Origin: a virus
Reading direction: 5' to 3' (one strand)
Length of the DNA: 42,199 nt
Virus record (IMG/VR): IMGVR_UViG_3300048597_000273
Span: 1 to 42,199 of that record
Notes under the pieces: model-generated
What the model was told of the DNA's origin: nothing
Database searches by the model: none
Seen by the model: the letters and a program-made list of their open reading frames with translations, nothing else
Program-made: the position numbers and the translations under genes
Part shown: piece after piece, positions 6,563 to 14,375 of the stretch
How positions within the stretch are numbered: position 1 is the first letter of the stretch
How the letters are laid out: the number at the start of each line of letters is the position of its first letter

Positions 6563-7552
6563 ATGAACCAGCAATTCAAGCCCGAAGAACTCGCCGCTCG
6601 GTCATCTCCGGCCATCGTGGTCTCGATCCAGCGGCAGGTGAAGGCGCTGCAGGCCTCGACCGGCATGTCGGATGCCGAGGTCGCGCGCCGCGCCGACACC
6701 TCCGGCAGCACCTTCAGCGAGTTCATGCGCTCGACCTACAAGGGCAACAACATCGCCATCGCGGAGAAGCTGCAGAAGTGGCTGGCGCAGGAGGATGCGA
6801 GCCTCGAAAGCCGGTCCTCGCAGCTCGCATCGCCGGGCTTCGTCGAAACGAGCATCGCGCGCCAGATCATCCAGGCGCTGACCTTCGCGCAGACCAAGCC
6901 GAGCCTCGCCCTCATCACCGTCGGCAGCGGCCTCGGCAAGACCATCAGCCTCAAGCAGTTTCAGGCCAGCCGCCTGCATGCGTGGCGCGTGCCCATCGAG
7001 CCGATCGAGGGCAAGCCTGCAGCGGCCCTGCGCAAGATCGCCCGGGTGATCGGGCTGGTCGAGCCCAAGACAAACCTCGAACTGACAGCGCGCCTGCAGG
7101 AGCGGCTTCGCGGCGATCAGGGCCGGCAACCCCTGCTGATGATCGACGAGGCCCAGAACCTGACGGATGCTGCCGTCAACCAGCTCAGGTTCATCCTCGA
7201 CGAGGCGGGCTGCGGGCTGGCGCTGGCCGGCAACGAGGACCTGATGACGCGCTACTCGATGGGCGCGACGCGCGAGGGCTACGGCCAGATCCACCGGCGC
7301 ATCGGCCTGAGGGTCCACGTCAAGGCTGCGAAGGCATCGGACGCCGACATGATCCTTGATGCCATGGGCGTGACCGACGCCGATATCCGCCGCCTCGGCC
7401 GCCAGATCGTGACACGCACCGGCGGCTACGGCCAGCTGGTCGAGACGCTGCAGCTGGCATCAACCCTCGCCTATGGCGCGCGGGTCGAGGTCTCGGCCGA
7501 TCATGTGCGCTCGGCCTGGCAGAACCGTGCTGGTGAGGAGCTCGGCCGATGA
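6563..7552 (+). CDS. B: MuB-like AAA+ target-selection ATPase
   Basis: This 329-aa protein has an N-terminal HTH (about residues 35-60, MSDAEVARRADTSGSTFSEF). An AAA+ domain follows with Walker A VGSGLGKT (120-127) and Walker B LLMIDEAQ (D195, E196). MuB polymerises on target DNA, captures targets for transposase and protects phage DNA from self-insertion. GAAAGGGA precedes the ATG. It follows A by 32 nt and couples to the next gene by ATGA. Length and motif order match MuB (312 aa). Confidence 0.93.
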   Translation: MNQQFKPEELAARSSPAIVVSIQRQVKALQASTGMSDAEVARRADTSGSTFSEFMRSTYKGNNIAIAEKLQKWLAQEDASLESRSSQLASPGFVETSIARQIIQALTFAQTKPSLALITVGSGLGKTISLKQFQASRLHAWRVPIEPIEGKPAAALRKIARVIGLVEPKTNLELTARLQERLRGDQGRQPLLMIDEAQNLTDAAVNQLRFILDEAGCGLALAGNEDLMTRYSMGATREGYGQIHRRIGLRVHVKAAKASDADMILDAMGVTDADIRRLGRQIVTRTGGYGQLVETLQLASTLAYGARVEVSADHVRSAWQNRAGEELGR

Positions 7553-7929
7553 CAGCCATCGATCCGCGCTCTGCCTCGCTGGTCGAGCGCCTGCAGGATA
7601 TCGAAGTCATGCTTCGCCGGCATCTTGCATCCGGCAAGCCGCTCAATCTCGACAGCGTCGCCGGCTTGCACGTCCTCGTGCGGGATTGCCGCATGCTTGC
7701 TGGCTCCCTGCCGGAGAGGGACCTTGTCAATCACGCGGCAAGTGGGGCCATCGGCCCGAAGATGGGCGAGCTGGTCGATCTGCGCGAGGCGCTGGCGCGT
7801 GAGCAGCGCGCCATCCAGGAGCGGCTTGATGCCGGGCTGGAAGTGGCGGCCGAGCCTGCCCCCGGCAGCGTTGTCATCCTGCCTGTCGTGCGGCGCGACC
7901 GCCAAGAGGACGACGGAGACGCAGCATGA
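7549..7929 (+). CDS. Hypothetical early protein
   Basis: This 126-aa protein is predicted to be mostly helical, with an acidic end (RDRQEDDGDAA). The central part (KMGELVDLREALAREQRAI) could be a short coiled coil. I recognise no family. Its ATG overlaps the B stop by 4 nt and its stop overlaps the next ATG, so it is part of the early operon and probably helps replication or regulation. Confidence 0.6.
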   Translation: MTAIDPRSASLVERLQDIEVMLRRHLASGKPLNLDSVAGLHVLVRDCRMLAGSLPERDLVNHAASGAIGPKMGELVDLREALAREQRAIQERLDAGLEVAAEPAPGSVVILPVVRRDRQEDDGDAA

Positions 7930-8201
7930 CGCGCGCCGCCCCCAGCCTCGAGACCTTGCTCGCAGTCAGCAATGCGCTGGCAGCCCAGCCCCGGCGTACC
8001 GAACGGCCGCCTGCACCGCCGCTGCCGACGCGTCGGCCGCCACTCCGGCCATCGGAAGTGGCCGGTGCCCTGCGCGGCATCGACCGTGACATCACCGCCA
8101 TCCTGAGCCGGCCTGCTGACCTGACGGCGCGCGAGCTTACGCTGGCGGCACTGGGCGGGCAGCTTCTGGCACTGGCCCACCAGGTGGAGGGCGAGCCATG
8201 A
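7926..8201 (+). CDS. Hypothetical early protein
   Basis: This 91-aa protein has a Pro/Arg-rich linker at about residues 20-42, flanked by helices (LETLLAVSNALAA and LTARELTLAALGGQLLALAHQVE). I see no recognised domain or signal peptide. ATGA overlaps on both sides place it in the early operon. Confidence 0.55.
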   Translation: MTRAAPSLETLLAVSNALAAQPRRTERPPAPPLPTRRPPLRPSEVAGALRGIDRDITAILSRPADLTARELTLAALGGQLLALAHQVEGEP

Positions 8202-8707
8202 CACTGAGGCTTGCCCACATCGTCGCCGCCTGCGCCGAGGCCTGGGAGGTGCAGCCGCGCGAGATCCGCAACAGCCGCCGCTCGCCGGCGCTGATCGAGG
8301 CGCGCTGGGCCGTTGCCCTGCTCGCCAGGGAGATGACCGATGCCTCCTTCACCAGGATCGGACTGGCCCTCGGCGACAAGGATCATTCCTCGGCATTCCA
8401 TGGCGCGAGCCGGATGGAGCAGCGGCTGGCCGAAAGCGAAAGCGCCGCCATCCGGTTCGCTGCCGCGCGCACGGCGCTGATCGTGATCCAGAAGGCCGGC
8501 CTCGCCCATCTGCTCGATGCCATCGACGCGGTGGCTGTGGCGCGCCGCATCGAGGCGCGGCCGGAGCGTTTCGCGGCCATGGCCACCACCAACGAGATCA
8601 CCGCCATGGCGCAGTGGATCGTCGAGATGGCCGGGCCATCCGATGCGCCGGCCCCTGAGTTTCCTTCCGCAGCAACCAGAACCACGGAGACCTCCCATGC
8701 AGCCTGA
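8198..8707 (+). CDS. Lone DnaA domain IV-like DNA-binding protein
   Basis: Of 169 aa, residues 5-75 match the DnaA C-terminal (domain IV) plan: HIVAACAEAWEVQPREIRNS, then ARWAVALLAREMTDASFTRIG, then the signature GDKDHSSAFHG (59-69), which corresponds to G(G/N)RDHTTVLHA of DnaA. There is no AAA+ ATPase domain. The remaining roughly 95 residues are helical and unknown. It could bind DnaA-box-like sites to modulate host or phage replication. It is coupled by ATGA upstream, and its last 11 nt overlap the next gene. Confidence 0.75.
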   Translation: MTLRLAHIVAACAEAWEVQPREIRNSRRSPALIEARWAVALLAREMTDASFTRIGLALGDKDHSSAFHGASRMEQRLAESESAAIRFAAARTALIVIQKAGLAHLLDAIDAVAVARRIEARPERFAAMATTNEITAMAQWIVEMAGPSDAPAPEFPSAATRTTETSHAA

Positions 8708-9341
8708 GACCCGGAACACCAGCCCGATCATCGACGTCGGCGGCGCGCAGTACATGCGCGACGCGAAGGGCGCGCTCATCCCGCTGTCGCTGATCAAGCC
8801 TGCCGACAAGCTGCAGGACGAGATGGTGCGCAAGGTCATGGCCTATGCCGTCGCGCTCTCTGGCCAGATCGCCCGGTTCAAGGAACACACCTTCGCTGAT
8901 CTCTACGGCTTCCAGGAACTGCTCCAGCAGGAATACGGCTCCAAGGCTGGCGGCACCAAGGGCAACGTCACCTTCATGTCCATCGACGGGCTGGAGAAGG
9001 TGCAGATCCAGATCGCTGACCAGATCAGCTTCGGCCCGCAGCTGCAGGAAGCCAAGAAGCTGATCGACGCCTGCCTGGTCGAATGGGGTGCATCCTCCCG
9101 CCGGGAGATCCAGGCGCTCGTGACCAAGGCCTTCTCGGTCGAGAAGGAGGGCCAGATCAACAAGGCCGAGCTCTTCATGATGATGCGGCTCGACATCGAG
9201 GACCCGCGCTGGGTGAAGGCCATGGATGCGATCCGCGATGCCATCCGGGTCGTCGGCACCAAGGAATACGTGCGGTTCTATCGCCGGGCCAAGGCGACCG
9301 ACGCCTTCGTGCCCGTCACCATCGACCTCGCGGCAGCGTGA
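8697..9341 (+). CDS. DUF3164 family protein
   Basis: This 214-aa protein has the pattern of the DUF3164 family found in Mu-like phages: MRDAKGALIPLSLIKPADKL, then KVMAYAVALSGQIARFKEHTFAD, then GGTKGNVTFMSIDGLEKVQIQIAD. The molecular function is not known. The start at 8697 follows CACGGAGACC. It lies between the DnaA-IV protein and gemA in the early block. Confidence 0.8.
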   Translation: MQPETRNTSPIIDVGGAQYMRDAKGALIPLSLIKPADKLQDEMVRKVMAYAVALSGQIARFKEHTFADLYGFQELLQQEYGSKAGGTKGNVTFMSIDGLEKVQIQIADQISFGPQLQEAKKLIDACLVEWGASSRREIQALVTKAFSVEKEGQINKAELFMMMRLDIEDPRWVKAMDAIRDAIRVVGTKEYVRFYRRAKATDAFVPVTIDLAAA

Positions 9342-9351
9342 AGAGGCCGGG

Positions 9352-9636
9352 ATGAGCATCCAGATTGGGCCCATCGTCGGCGTGAGGTTCTCGTTCACGG
9401 TCTACCTGATCGATGCGCACGGGAACGGTGCGGAGAAGACCTTTTCCGGCCTGCCTTTCATGCCGAGCATCGATCCTGACCGCCTCAATCCTCACGTTCT
9501 GATGGAAGGCCTGCAGCTCGACCCGACGCTGCCGGAAGGCAGCGGCACGTGGCGGATCATGACCGACGCAGAGATCGCGGACTACAGAAACGGCTACCCG
9601 AATGACGCGGCCGAGCAACCAGATGAGCGGTCGTGA
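9352..9636 (+). CDS. Hypothetical early protein
   Basis: This 94-aa protein is probably a small beta-rich fold (GPIVGVRFSFTVYLIDAHGNG) followed by an acidic tail. It is unrecognised. The start follows GAGGCCGGG. Its stop overlaps the next ATG (TGATG). Confidence 0.5.
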   Translation: MSIQIGPIVGVRFSFTVYLIDAHGNGAEKTFSGLPFMPSIDPDRLNPHVLMEGLQLDPTLPEGSGTWRIMTDAEIADYRNGYPNDAAEQPDERS

Positions 9637-9932
9637 TGACCAAGCCAGCCAACGCCCCGAACACTCCTGATGAGGCTGTCGTCCGCGTCCAGCCCGTCAT
9701 CCGCAACGCGCTCTGCCGGACGGTTGACCTCAATGTCGCGACCGGTTTCGAGGTCGGCGTCTCGGTGCAGATCGTAACGGCCGCTGCGATCGGAGCCGTG
9801 CTCGACCTGTTCTGCACCGAAGCCGTGGCGCGCGGCATACCGCTCGATGTGGCGCAGGACCGCCTGATGAGCAGCGTGGCCGACACAATCGCTGACCAAC
9901 GCGCTCGCTCGAACCCCAACAACATCAACTGA
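9636..9932 (+). CDS. Hypothetical early protein
   Basis: This 98-aa protein has a hydrophobic central helix (VTAAAIGAVLDLFCTEAVARG) that is amphipathic rather than clearly transmembrane. The family is unrecognised. GTG 9633 is an alternative start one codon upstream. It is coupled to the preceding gene. Confidence 0.5.
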   Translation: MTKPANAPNTPDEAVVRVQPVIRNALCRTVDLNVATGFEVGVSVQIVTAAAIGAVLDLFCTEAVARGIPLDVAQDRLMSSVADTIADQRARSNPNNIN

Positions 9933-9943
9933 AGGAGCCTTCG

Positions 9944-10216
9944 ATGACCGTTCAAAGCGCCACCGAAACCATCACCGCCGCCCACGATATCATCCTGAAC
10001 GAGACCGCGCCCGAGCTGGCGATCGGCGATGCCGTCGCCATCACGGTCCGCTCCTGGGAGTGCGGCGAGCGCGAGATCAAGGGCGAGGTCGCCGACCTCT
10101 ACCTGCACGGCCGCGTCAAGCTGCGGCTCGGCACCAGCGTAGTCAGCGTCGATGCCCGCGCCTGCCGCCTGGTGCTCGCCGCGATCGACGCGGCGAGCGT
10201 CCGGAGATCGTCATGA
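9944..10216 (+). CDS. Hypothetical small protein
   Basis: This 90-aa protein is preceded by AAGGAG. The central part (IGDAVAITVRSWECGEREIKGEVADLY) looks like a small beta-barrel, perhaps SH3-like. It is unrecognised. Its stop overlaps the following ATG by ATGA. Confidence 0.5.
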   Translation: MTVQSATETITAAHDIILNETAPELAIGDAVAITVRSWECGEREIKGEVADLYLHGRVKLRLGTSVVSVDARACRLVLAAIDAASVRRSS

Positions 10217-10485
10217 CCGCCGCCCCACTCCCCGCCACCGTGAAAGCCCATCTCCACGCCACCGACCAGATCAGCGGCGCAACCTTTGTCACGGCGCTGA
10301 TCATCGCTGCTCCGGCCCCGGACGTGATCATCAATGGCGAGCACATCTACCGCCGCCATGAGGAGCACTCCGTCCGCCTGCGCCGCCCGGTCTATGTGCG
10401 CGCCACCTATGCCATCACCGGCCCGGTCGCCCGCCGCGCCAGCATGACTGTCGTGGGGGGGGGGGGGGTAAGCGATGGCCAATGA
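10213..10485 (+). CDS. Hypothetical protein ending in a poly-G tract
   Basis: This 90-aa protein is an unrecognised small beta-rich protein (FVTALIIAAPAPDVIINGEHIYRR). Codons 81-86 run through a G14 tract and give a glycine run, followed by VSDGQ. With one G fewer the frame would end at the TAA directly after the tract. With one G more it would read into the next gene. The tract also serves as the ribosome site for the next gene, so the natural end of this protein is uncertain. Confidence 0.5.
   Translation: MTAAPLPATVKAHLHATDQISGATFVTALIIAAPAPDVIINGEHIYRRHEEHSVRLRRPVYVRATYAITGPVARRASMTVVGGGGVSDGQ
10455..10468 (+). repeat. Homopolymer of 14 G
   Basis: Fourteen consecutive G residues end 6 nt before the ATG at 10475, overlapping the 3' end of the preceding gene and the Shine-Dalgarno position of the next. 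Such tracts slip during replication and are also prone to assembly error. Confidence 0.95.
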
Positions 10486-10750
10486 GCAGCCCTTCACGCT
10501 CGATGAGCTGGCCCAGCGCTGCAGCGATGCCGCGCGGGCCGAGATCGCGGCGATCAACCATGTCGAGTTCATCGCCGCCAGCGGCACGCTGTTTGGCGAA
10601 GTGGTCGCCGACATCCGCCGCCAGGCCGCAGCGCTCGCGCTGTCTGGCCGCGTGATGGAACAGCTCAACGCCAACCCCGCCGTGTCGCTCGGCCTCGACC
10701 TGACGGAGTTGATGATGATCGACCGCGAACTCGACGGAGACCCGGCATGA
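10475..10750 (+). CDS. Hypothetical early protein
   Basis: This 91-aa helical protein (FTLDELAQRCSDAARAEIAAINHVEF) has no recognised family. Its ribosome site is the G tract itself. Its stop overlaps the gemA ATG, so it is translated just ahead of gemA. Confidence 0.55.
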   Translation: MANEQPFTLDELAQRCSDAARAEIAAINHVEFIAASGTLFGEVVADIRRQAAALALSGRVMEQLNANPAVSLGLDLTELMMIDRELDGDPA

Positions 10751-11148
10751 GCGCCCTCGCCAAGATCCATGTCGCCAGGAAGCAGCTGGCGCTCGAGGAG
10801 GACAGCTATCGCGCCATCCTCGAGCGCACCACCGGCAAGAGCTCGGCAGCGGCCATGAGCGAGGCGGAGCGGGGCCGCGTCCTGGCCGAGTTCGAGCGGC
10901 TCGGCTTTCGGGCGCAGCCAGGCCGAAAGGGCCGGCCACCGCATGTGAAGAAGATCTACGCGCTTTGGGGCGAGCTCCAGAGCCGGGGCGCTGTCGTCTC
11001 CGGCCCGCGCGGTGCCGCTGCCCTCAGGGCCTTCGTCAGACGCCAGACCGGCGCGAGCGCACCCGAGTTCCTGCCCCCTGACAAGGCCGCCTCCGTGACC
11101 GAGGCCCTGAAAAGCTGGATTGACCGGGTCAAAAAGGGGTCTGTGTGA
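10747..11148 (+). CDS. gemA: GemA family protein (Mu gp16)
   Basis: The 133-aa product has the GemA/DUF1018 pattern: KIHVARKQLALEEDSYRAILERTTGKSSAAAMSEAE, then VLAEFERLGF, then HVKKIYALWGELQSRGAV, and a C-terminal WID helix. In Mu, GemA (gene E16) alters host gene expression and DNA topology. It is coupled by ATGA upstream and TGATG downstream. The match to the family is strong by eye. Confidence 0.88.
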   Translation: MSALAKIHVARKQLALEEDSYRAILERTTGKSSAAAMSEAERGRVLAEFERLGFRAQPGRKGRPPHVKKIYALWGELQSRGAVVSGPRGAAALRAFVRRQTGASAPEFLPPDKAASVTEALKSWIDRVKKGSV

Positions 11149-12032
11149 TGGAACGCCCTGACCTGATGAAGACGCCGCAGCCTGCGCACCACCCGCGCCG
11201 CTCGGTGCTGCTCGAACTGCCAGCGCTTCAGCATGAAAGGCTGGTCCGCATGGCCAAGGAGCGCGGCCAGCCCGTGGCGACCTTCGCGCTTAACCTGTTC
11301 AATGCCGCCTACAGCGCGCGGCAAGCTCCGACTGGCGACACGGCTCTCGATGAGGCCGTGCGCGGAATCGAGTCGGCTGTCACCTCCGCTCCAGCCGCCG
11401 CCGCCGATGTGAGCCGAGAGGTCGAGCGTCTGCAGCAGCTGCTCGCAGGTGCCGTGCAGGACCGCGAGGACGCCGAGGCCGCGATGAGGCAGGCCCAGCA
11501 CGAGCGCGACATGCGTGACAAGCGCATCGCCGAGATGACCGACGCGATGAAGGGCGCGGCTGTGATCTCCGACCACGCCGGAGCGCTCATCCGTGAGCGC
11601 GACGACAGGATCGCCCTGCTGGAGGAGGCGCAGGCCGAGAAATGCGCCGCGAATGCCCTGATGCAGGAGCGGGCTCATGTTCTGACGGAGCAGGTTCTCG
11701 ACCGTGACAACGAAATCGCCGCTCTGAAGGAGCAGCTGTCCGCCCGCGTCCGCGAGCTGCTTGTGGCACGGTCCGACCTCGCCACGTCAGCGGAGGAAAC
11801 ATCCAGATGGCAGGCCATGGCCGACAGCCTCGGCACGCAGCTTGAGGCGGCGCTCAGGACCCGCAATGAGGCGGAGCGCCGCGCCACTGACGCCCTGCCC
11901 ATGCCCGGCCTGACGCCCGCTCAGGTGCGCATGGCCCGAGGGCTGCGCGCCGCCGGCAACAGCATCGATGAGATCGCCACCGAACTCGGCACGACAGCCG
12001 CCCTCGTGCGCCAGGCGCTGGAGGGCAACTGA
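11148..12032 (+). CDS. Coiled-coil protein with C-terminal HTH
   Basis: In this 294-aa protein, residues 15-60 (RRSVLLELPALQHERLVRMAKERGQPVATFALNLFNAAY) resemble a ribbon-helix-helix-like segment. A long coiled coil spans about residues 80-245, rich in Glu, Arg and Ala heptads. The last about 40 residues (LTPAQVRMARGLRAAGNSIDEIATELG...) form a resolvase-type HTH. It is probably a DNA-binding, self-associating regulator or nucleoid-like protein. No named family is recognised. GTG 11145 is the alternative start. Confidence 0.6.
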   Translation: MERPDLMKTPQPAHHPRRSVLLELPALQHERLVRMAKERGQPVATFALNLFNAAYSARQAPTGDTALDEAVRGIESAVTSAPAAAADVSREVERLQQLLAGAVQDREDAEAAMRQAQHERDMRDKRIAEMTDAMKGAAVISDHAGALIRERDDRIALLEEAQAEKCAANALMQERAHVLTEQVLDRDNEIAALKEQLSARVRELLVARSDLATSAEETSRWQAMADSLGTQLEAALRTRNEAERRATDALPMPGLTPAQVRMARGLRAAGNSIDEIATELGTTAALVRQALEGN

Positions 12033-12544
12033 TGGTCGCCTACTCCTTCAACCGACGGTTCGTGCCGGCCATCGAGAGCGGCATCAAGAGCCAGACCATC
12101 CGTGCCCCTCGCCGCCGCCATGCGCGGCCAGGAGAGTGGCTGCAGCTCTACACGGGCATGCGAACCAAAAGCTGCCGCCTTATCCGCGCTGACGTGGTCT
12201 GCAGCCGCCTCGACGAAGTGCGCTTCGACCTGCGCGCGCTGGCCGATGCGCCGATGCCGAAGAACAGCCGCCAACTCCTTTCGGTCGTCGACACCACAGA
12301 CCTGCCACTCACCGTCAACGGGATTCCCGTCGAAGGCTGGCAGAAGGACGTCTTCGCAATTCATGACGGCTTTCTGGGCTGGCAGATCACGGGCGAAGGT
12401 GCTGCCGGCATCAGCCTGCCGCCCTTTGCCGCAATGGTGCTGTTCTGGATGGGCAGCCACGGACCGTCGCTGTTCGAAGGTGTGATGATCAGCTGGGAAA
12501 AGGCTCCATCTCAGGCAGCTTCTTTGCTGGGCAATTCGCCATGA
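12032..12544 (+). CDS. ASCH-like domain protein
   Basis: This 170-aa protein has an N-terminus (YSFNRRFVPAIESGIKSQTIRAPRRRHARPGEWLQLYTGMRTKSCRLI) that follows the ASCH pattern: a short strand, a KxxTIR-like motif and a PGE-W-LY-G-R segment. ASCH/PUA-like folds bind RNA or modified nucleosides, and some act as amidohydrolases. Such proteins are frequent in phage early regions. The exact role is unknown. It is coupled by TGATG upstream. Confidence 0.6.
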   Translation: MVAYSFNRRFVPAIESGIKSQTIRAPRRRHARPGEWLQLYTGMRTKSCRLIRADVVCSRLDEVRFDLRALADAPMPKNSRQLLSVVDTTDLPLTVNGIPVEGWQKDVFAIHDGFLGWQITGEGAAGISLPPFAAMVLFWMGSHGPSLFEGVMISWEKAPSQAASLLGNSP

Positions 12545-12792
12545 CCTCCCCCCGCATTTCACTAGCCCAGCAGATCGAGGCCGTTCGCTTTGCCGAGACG
12601 CGGGCGCGGTCTTTCGCCAATGGCCAGACCGTCAAGCCGATGCGTGGCAGGAGCGCGGAGGAGTATGACCTCCAGCGCCTGGGAGCAGCGGCCCGCACGC
12701 TTGAATGGCTGAAGGGCAACGAGGCCGAGATCCGCGCGCTGCTGGCGGCGCGGAACGGCGGGGCTGACCCCGGCAAGGCGGATGTGCCATGA
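12541..12792 (+). CDS. Hypothetical early protein
   Basis: This 83-aa helical, charged protein (SLAQQIEAVRFAETRARSFANGQTVKPM then LQRLGAAARTLEWLKGNEAEIRALL) has no recognised family. Overlaps by ATGA on both sides keep it in the operon. Confidence 0.55.
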   Translation: MTSPRISLAQQIEAVRFAETRARSFANGQTVKPMRGRSAEEYDLQRLGAAARTLEWLKGNEAEIRALLAARNGGADPGKADVP

Positions 12793-13052
12793 CCCTGCGC
12801 GTCACCGACCACGCCCTCGTCAGGTTCATGGAGCGCGCCGGCGGGCTCGATGCCGAGGCCCTGCGTCTGGCGCTGGCCGCCTCGCTGGTGCGTGCCGAAG
12901 AGGCTGCGGCCGCGATCAGCGCCAGCCGCTACACCGTCATCGTGGACGGGCTGCGCTATGTGGTCGAGGACGGTCACCTGGTCACCGTGCTCGATGCCGA
13001 CATGAAGCTCGGCCGCCTGCATCGGCCAGCCGGCAGTGAGGATCGGCGATGA
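12789..13052 (+). CDS. Hypothetical protein (TDHALVRFMERAGG type)
   Basis: This 87-aa protein opens VTDHALVRFMERAGGLD and continues with a helix and a beta hairpin (RYTVIVDGLRYVVEDGHLVTVL). The HALVRFMER segment recalls small RelE/HigB- or BrnT-like folds, but no catalytic set is evident. I would leave it unassigned. It is coupled by ATGA to both neighbours. Confidence 0.5.
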   Translation: MTLRVTDHALVRFMERAGGLDAEALRLALAASLVRAEEAAAAISASRYTVIVDGLRYVVEDGHLVTVLDADMKLGRLHRPAGSEDRR

Positions 13053-13276
13053 TGCCCGGCCGCCTCGCCCCTGCGCCGATCGATGCCGTGCCGCTGTTCG
13101 TGGCCGGCGAGATCGCGCAGCTGGACCGGCTGGCGGCGCAACGGGATGAGCTGAAGGCACACATTGCCCGCCTCCCGCCCAACGCGCATCGGCGCGTGAT
13201 CCTGCAGTCGAGGCTGGGCGAAGTCGTTCTGGAGATCCTGAAGCTCGAGGCCCAGCTCTATCGGAGCGCGCCGTGA
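13049..13276 (+). CDS. Hypothetical small helical protein
   Basis: This 75-aa protein is likely a helical hairpin or coiled coil (IAQLDRLAAQRDELKAHIARL and RVILQSRLGEVVLEILKLEAQLY). Its function is unknown. It sits directly before the Mor-like activator and overlaps it by 4 nt. Confidence 0.5.
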   Translation: MMPGRLAPAPIDAVPLFVAGEIAQLDRLAAQRDELKAHIARLPPNAHRRVILQSRLGEVVLEILKLEAQLYRSAP

Positions 13277-13695
13277 CAGCCCGGTCGCGCCCCCATGGCG
13301 GGCTTCCCGCCCTGCTCAATGAAGTCGCCAGCGTGGCCGGCGTTGAGGCGGCGCTGACCCTTGCTCGCGTCAAGGGTGGCCAGCGCGTCTACATCCCGGC
13401 GCGTCTGCCACCGGAGCACTGGCTGACCGAGGAACTTGGCAGCGAGGCTGCGGGCAAGGTGGCGCGCCACTTCGCCCAGGACGGTGTCGGTGCCTATCTT
13501 GACATTCCGCTCGGTCCGGGTGGTTCTTACGCAAGCCAGCGCCGGCAGCGTGCGCAGCTGATGAAGGCCGCGATCGACGAGGGACTGAGCGCCAACGCCG
13601 CCTCGCGGGCGGTTGGCATCACCTGGCGCTCGGTCTACCGGGCCAAGGCCAAGGCCCGGCACAGCCGCCAGCCCGGCCTTTTCGACGAGGATTAG
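13273..13695 (+). CDS. mor: Mor/C-family late transcription activator
   Basis: The 140-aa product matches the Mor family plan: LLNEVASVAGVEAALTLARVKGGQRVYIPARLPPEHWL, a dimerisation segment, then a C-terminal HTH (LMKAAIDEGLSANAASRAVGITWRSVYRAK, about residues 95-125). In Mu, Mor and C dimers bind dyads near -35 of the middle and late promoters. It closes the early/middle operon. A perfect palindrome that recurs before two other late blocks starts only 10 bp after its stop, which fits this protein being the late activator. Confidence 0.75.
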   Translation: MTARSRPHGGLPALLNEVASVAGVEAALTLARVKGGQRVYIPARLPPEHWLTEELGSEAAGKVARHFAQDGVGAYLDIPLGPGGSYASQRRQRAQLMKAAIDEGLSANAASRAVGITWRSVYRAKAKARHSRQPGLFDED

Positions 13696-13704
13696 GCCCT
13701 CCCC

Positions 13705-13720
13705 GCTGACGCGCGTCAGC
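13705..13720. promoter_or_regulatory. Late operator 1: 16-bp palindrome
   Basis: GCTGACGCGCGTCAGC is a perfect 16-bp palindrome, with the core CTGACGCGCGTCAG shared with 21884-21897 and 34773-34786. It precedes the lysis/packaging block at 13821. It is followed by CCTTT, similar to CCTTA and GCTTA after the other two. A convincing -10 about 25 nt downstream is not obvious here. Confidence 0.75.
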
Positions 13721-13820
13721 CTTTGGAAATCCCGGAATTCCCGCCACGGTCCGCTCCATCAGATCGCGACCCGAAGGCCCTTCGAGGCCCCTTCGGAGAC
13801 GCTGATATCAGGAGCCGGCC
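13721..13820. other. Leader of the lysis block
   Basis: A non-coding leader between operator 1 and the endolysin gene. It contains a GGCCCTTCGAGGCCCCTTCG element (13776-13795) related to elements at 310-341 and 21762-21793. GGAGCCGG serves as the ribosome site for 13821. Confidence 0.5.
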
Positions 13821-14375
13821 ATGCTTCAACCACGTTTCACATTCCTGCGCGATGCGCCCATGCCGCCCTGGATGCTGTCGGCGTTCGGCGAGATCGGGCA
13901 GGCCGAAGTGCAGGGTGCAAAAAGCAACCCGCGCATCATTCGCTACCGGCAGGAGGCCAAGGTTCCGCTCGCAGGTGATGACGGAGCGGTGCCCTGGTGC
14001 GCGATTTTCACCAACGCCATGCTGGAGCGAAATGGAGGTCTCGGCTCCAAATCCGGCATGGCCCGGTCATACACCTCGGACAGCGACTTTGTCCGGTTGA
14101 GCACGCCGGCTTTGGGCTGCATCGTGGTGCTGTCGTCCAATCGCGGGCCTGCCTCCGGGCATGTCGGGTTCTACGCCGGAGAGGATGGTCTCTTTGTCCA
14201 CCTGCTCGGCGGCAACCAGAACGATGCTGTGAACATCTCGGCCTTCCAGAAAAAGCGCGTGGTCGGGTACTTCTGGCCAAGGGGCCGCGCTCTGCCGCGC
14301 TCGCCCTGGGACAAGGCCATCCGCCTCGCGCGTCCGCAGCTGCCACACGAGAAGAAGGCGGTGCGCGATGACTGA
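13821..14375 (+). CDS. Endolysin, NlpC/P60-CHAP-like cysteine peptidase
   Basis: In this 184-aa protein the catalytic set is visible: Cys60 in VPWCAIFTNAML, His114 in ASGHVGFY and Asn132 in LLGGNQN. This is the arrangement of the TIGR02594-type phage cell-wall peptidases, which cut peptide bonds in peptidoglycan. No signal peptide is present, so export must depend on the holin at 14633. It is the first gene after late operator 1 and overlaps the next gene by 8 nt. Confidence 0.85.
   Translation: MLQPRFTFLRDAPMPPWMLSAFGEIGQAEVQGAKSNPRIIRYRQEAKVPLAGDDGAVPWCAIFTNAMLERNGGLGSKSGMARSYTSDSDFVRLSTPALGCIVVLSSNRGPASGHVGFYAGEDGLFVHLLGGNQNDAVNISAFQKKRVVGYFWPRGRALPRSPWDKAIRLARPQLPHEKKAVRDD

Noticed and set aside
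12789-13052. RelE/BrnT-type toxin
   Set aside because: Only a vague HALVRFMER resemblance, no catalytic residues and no adjacent antitoxin.
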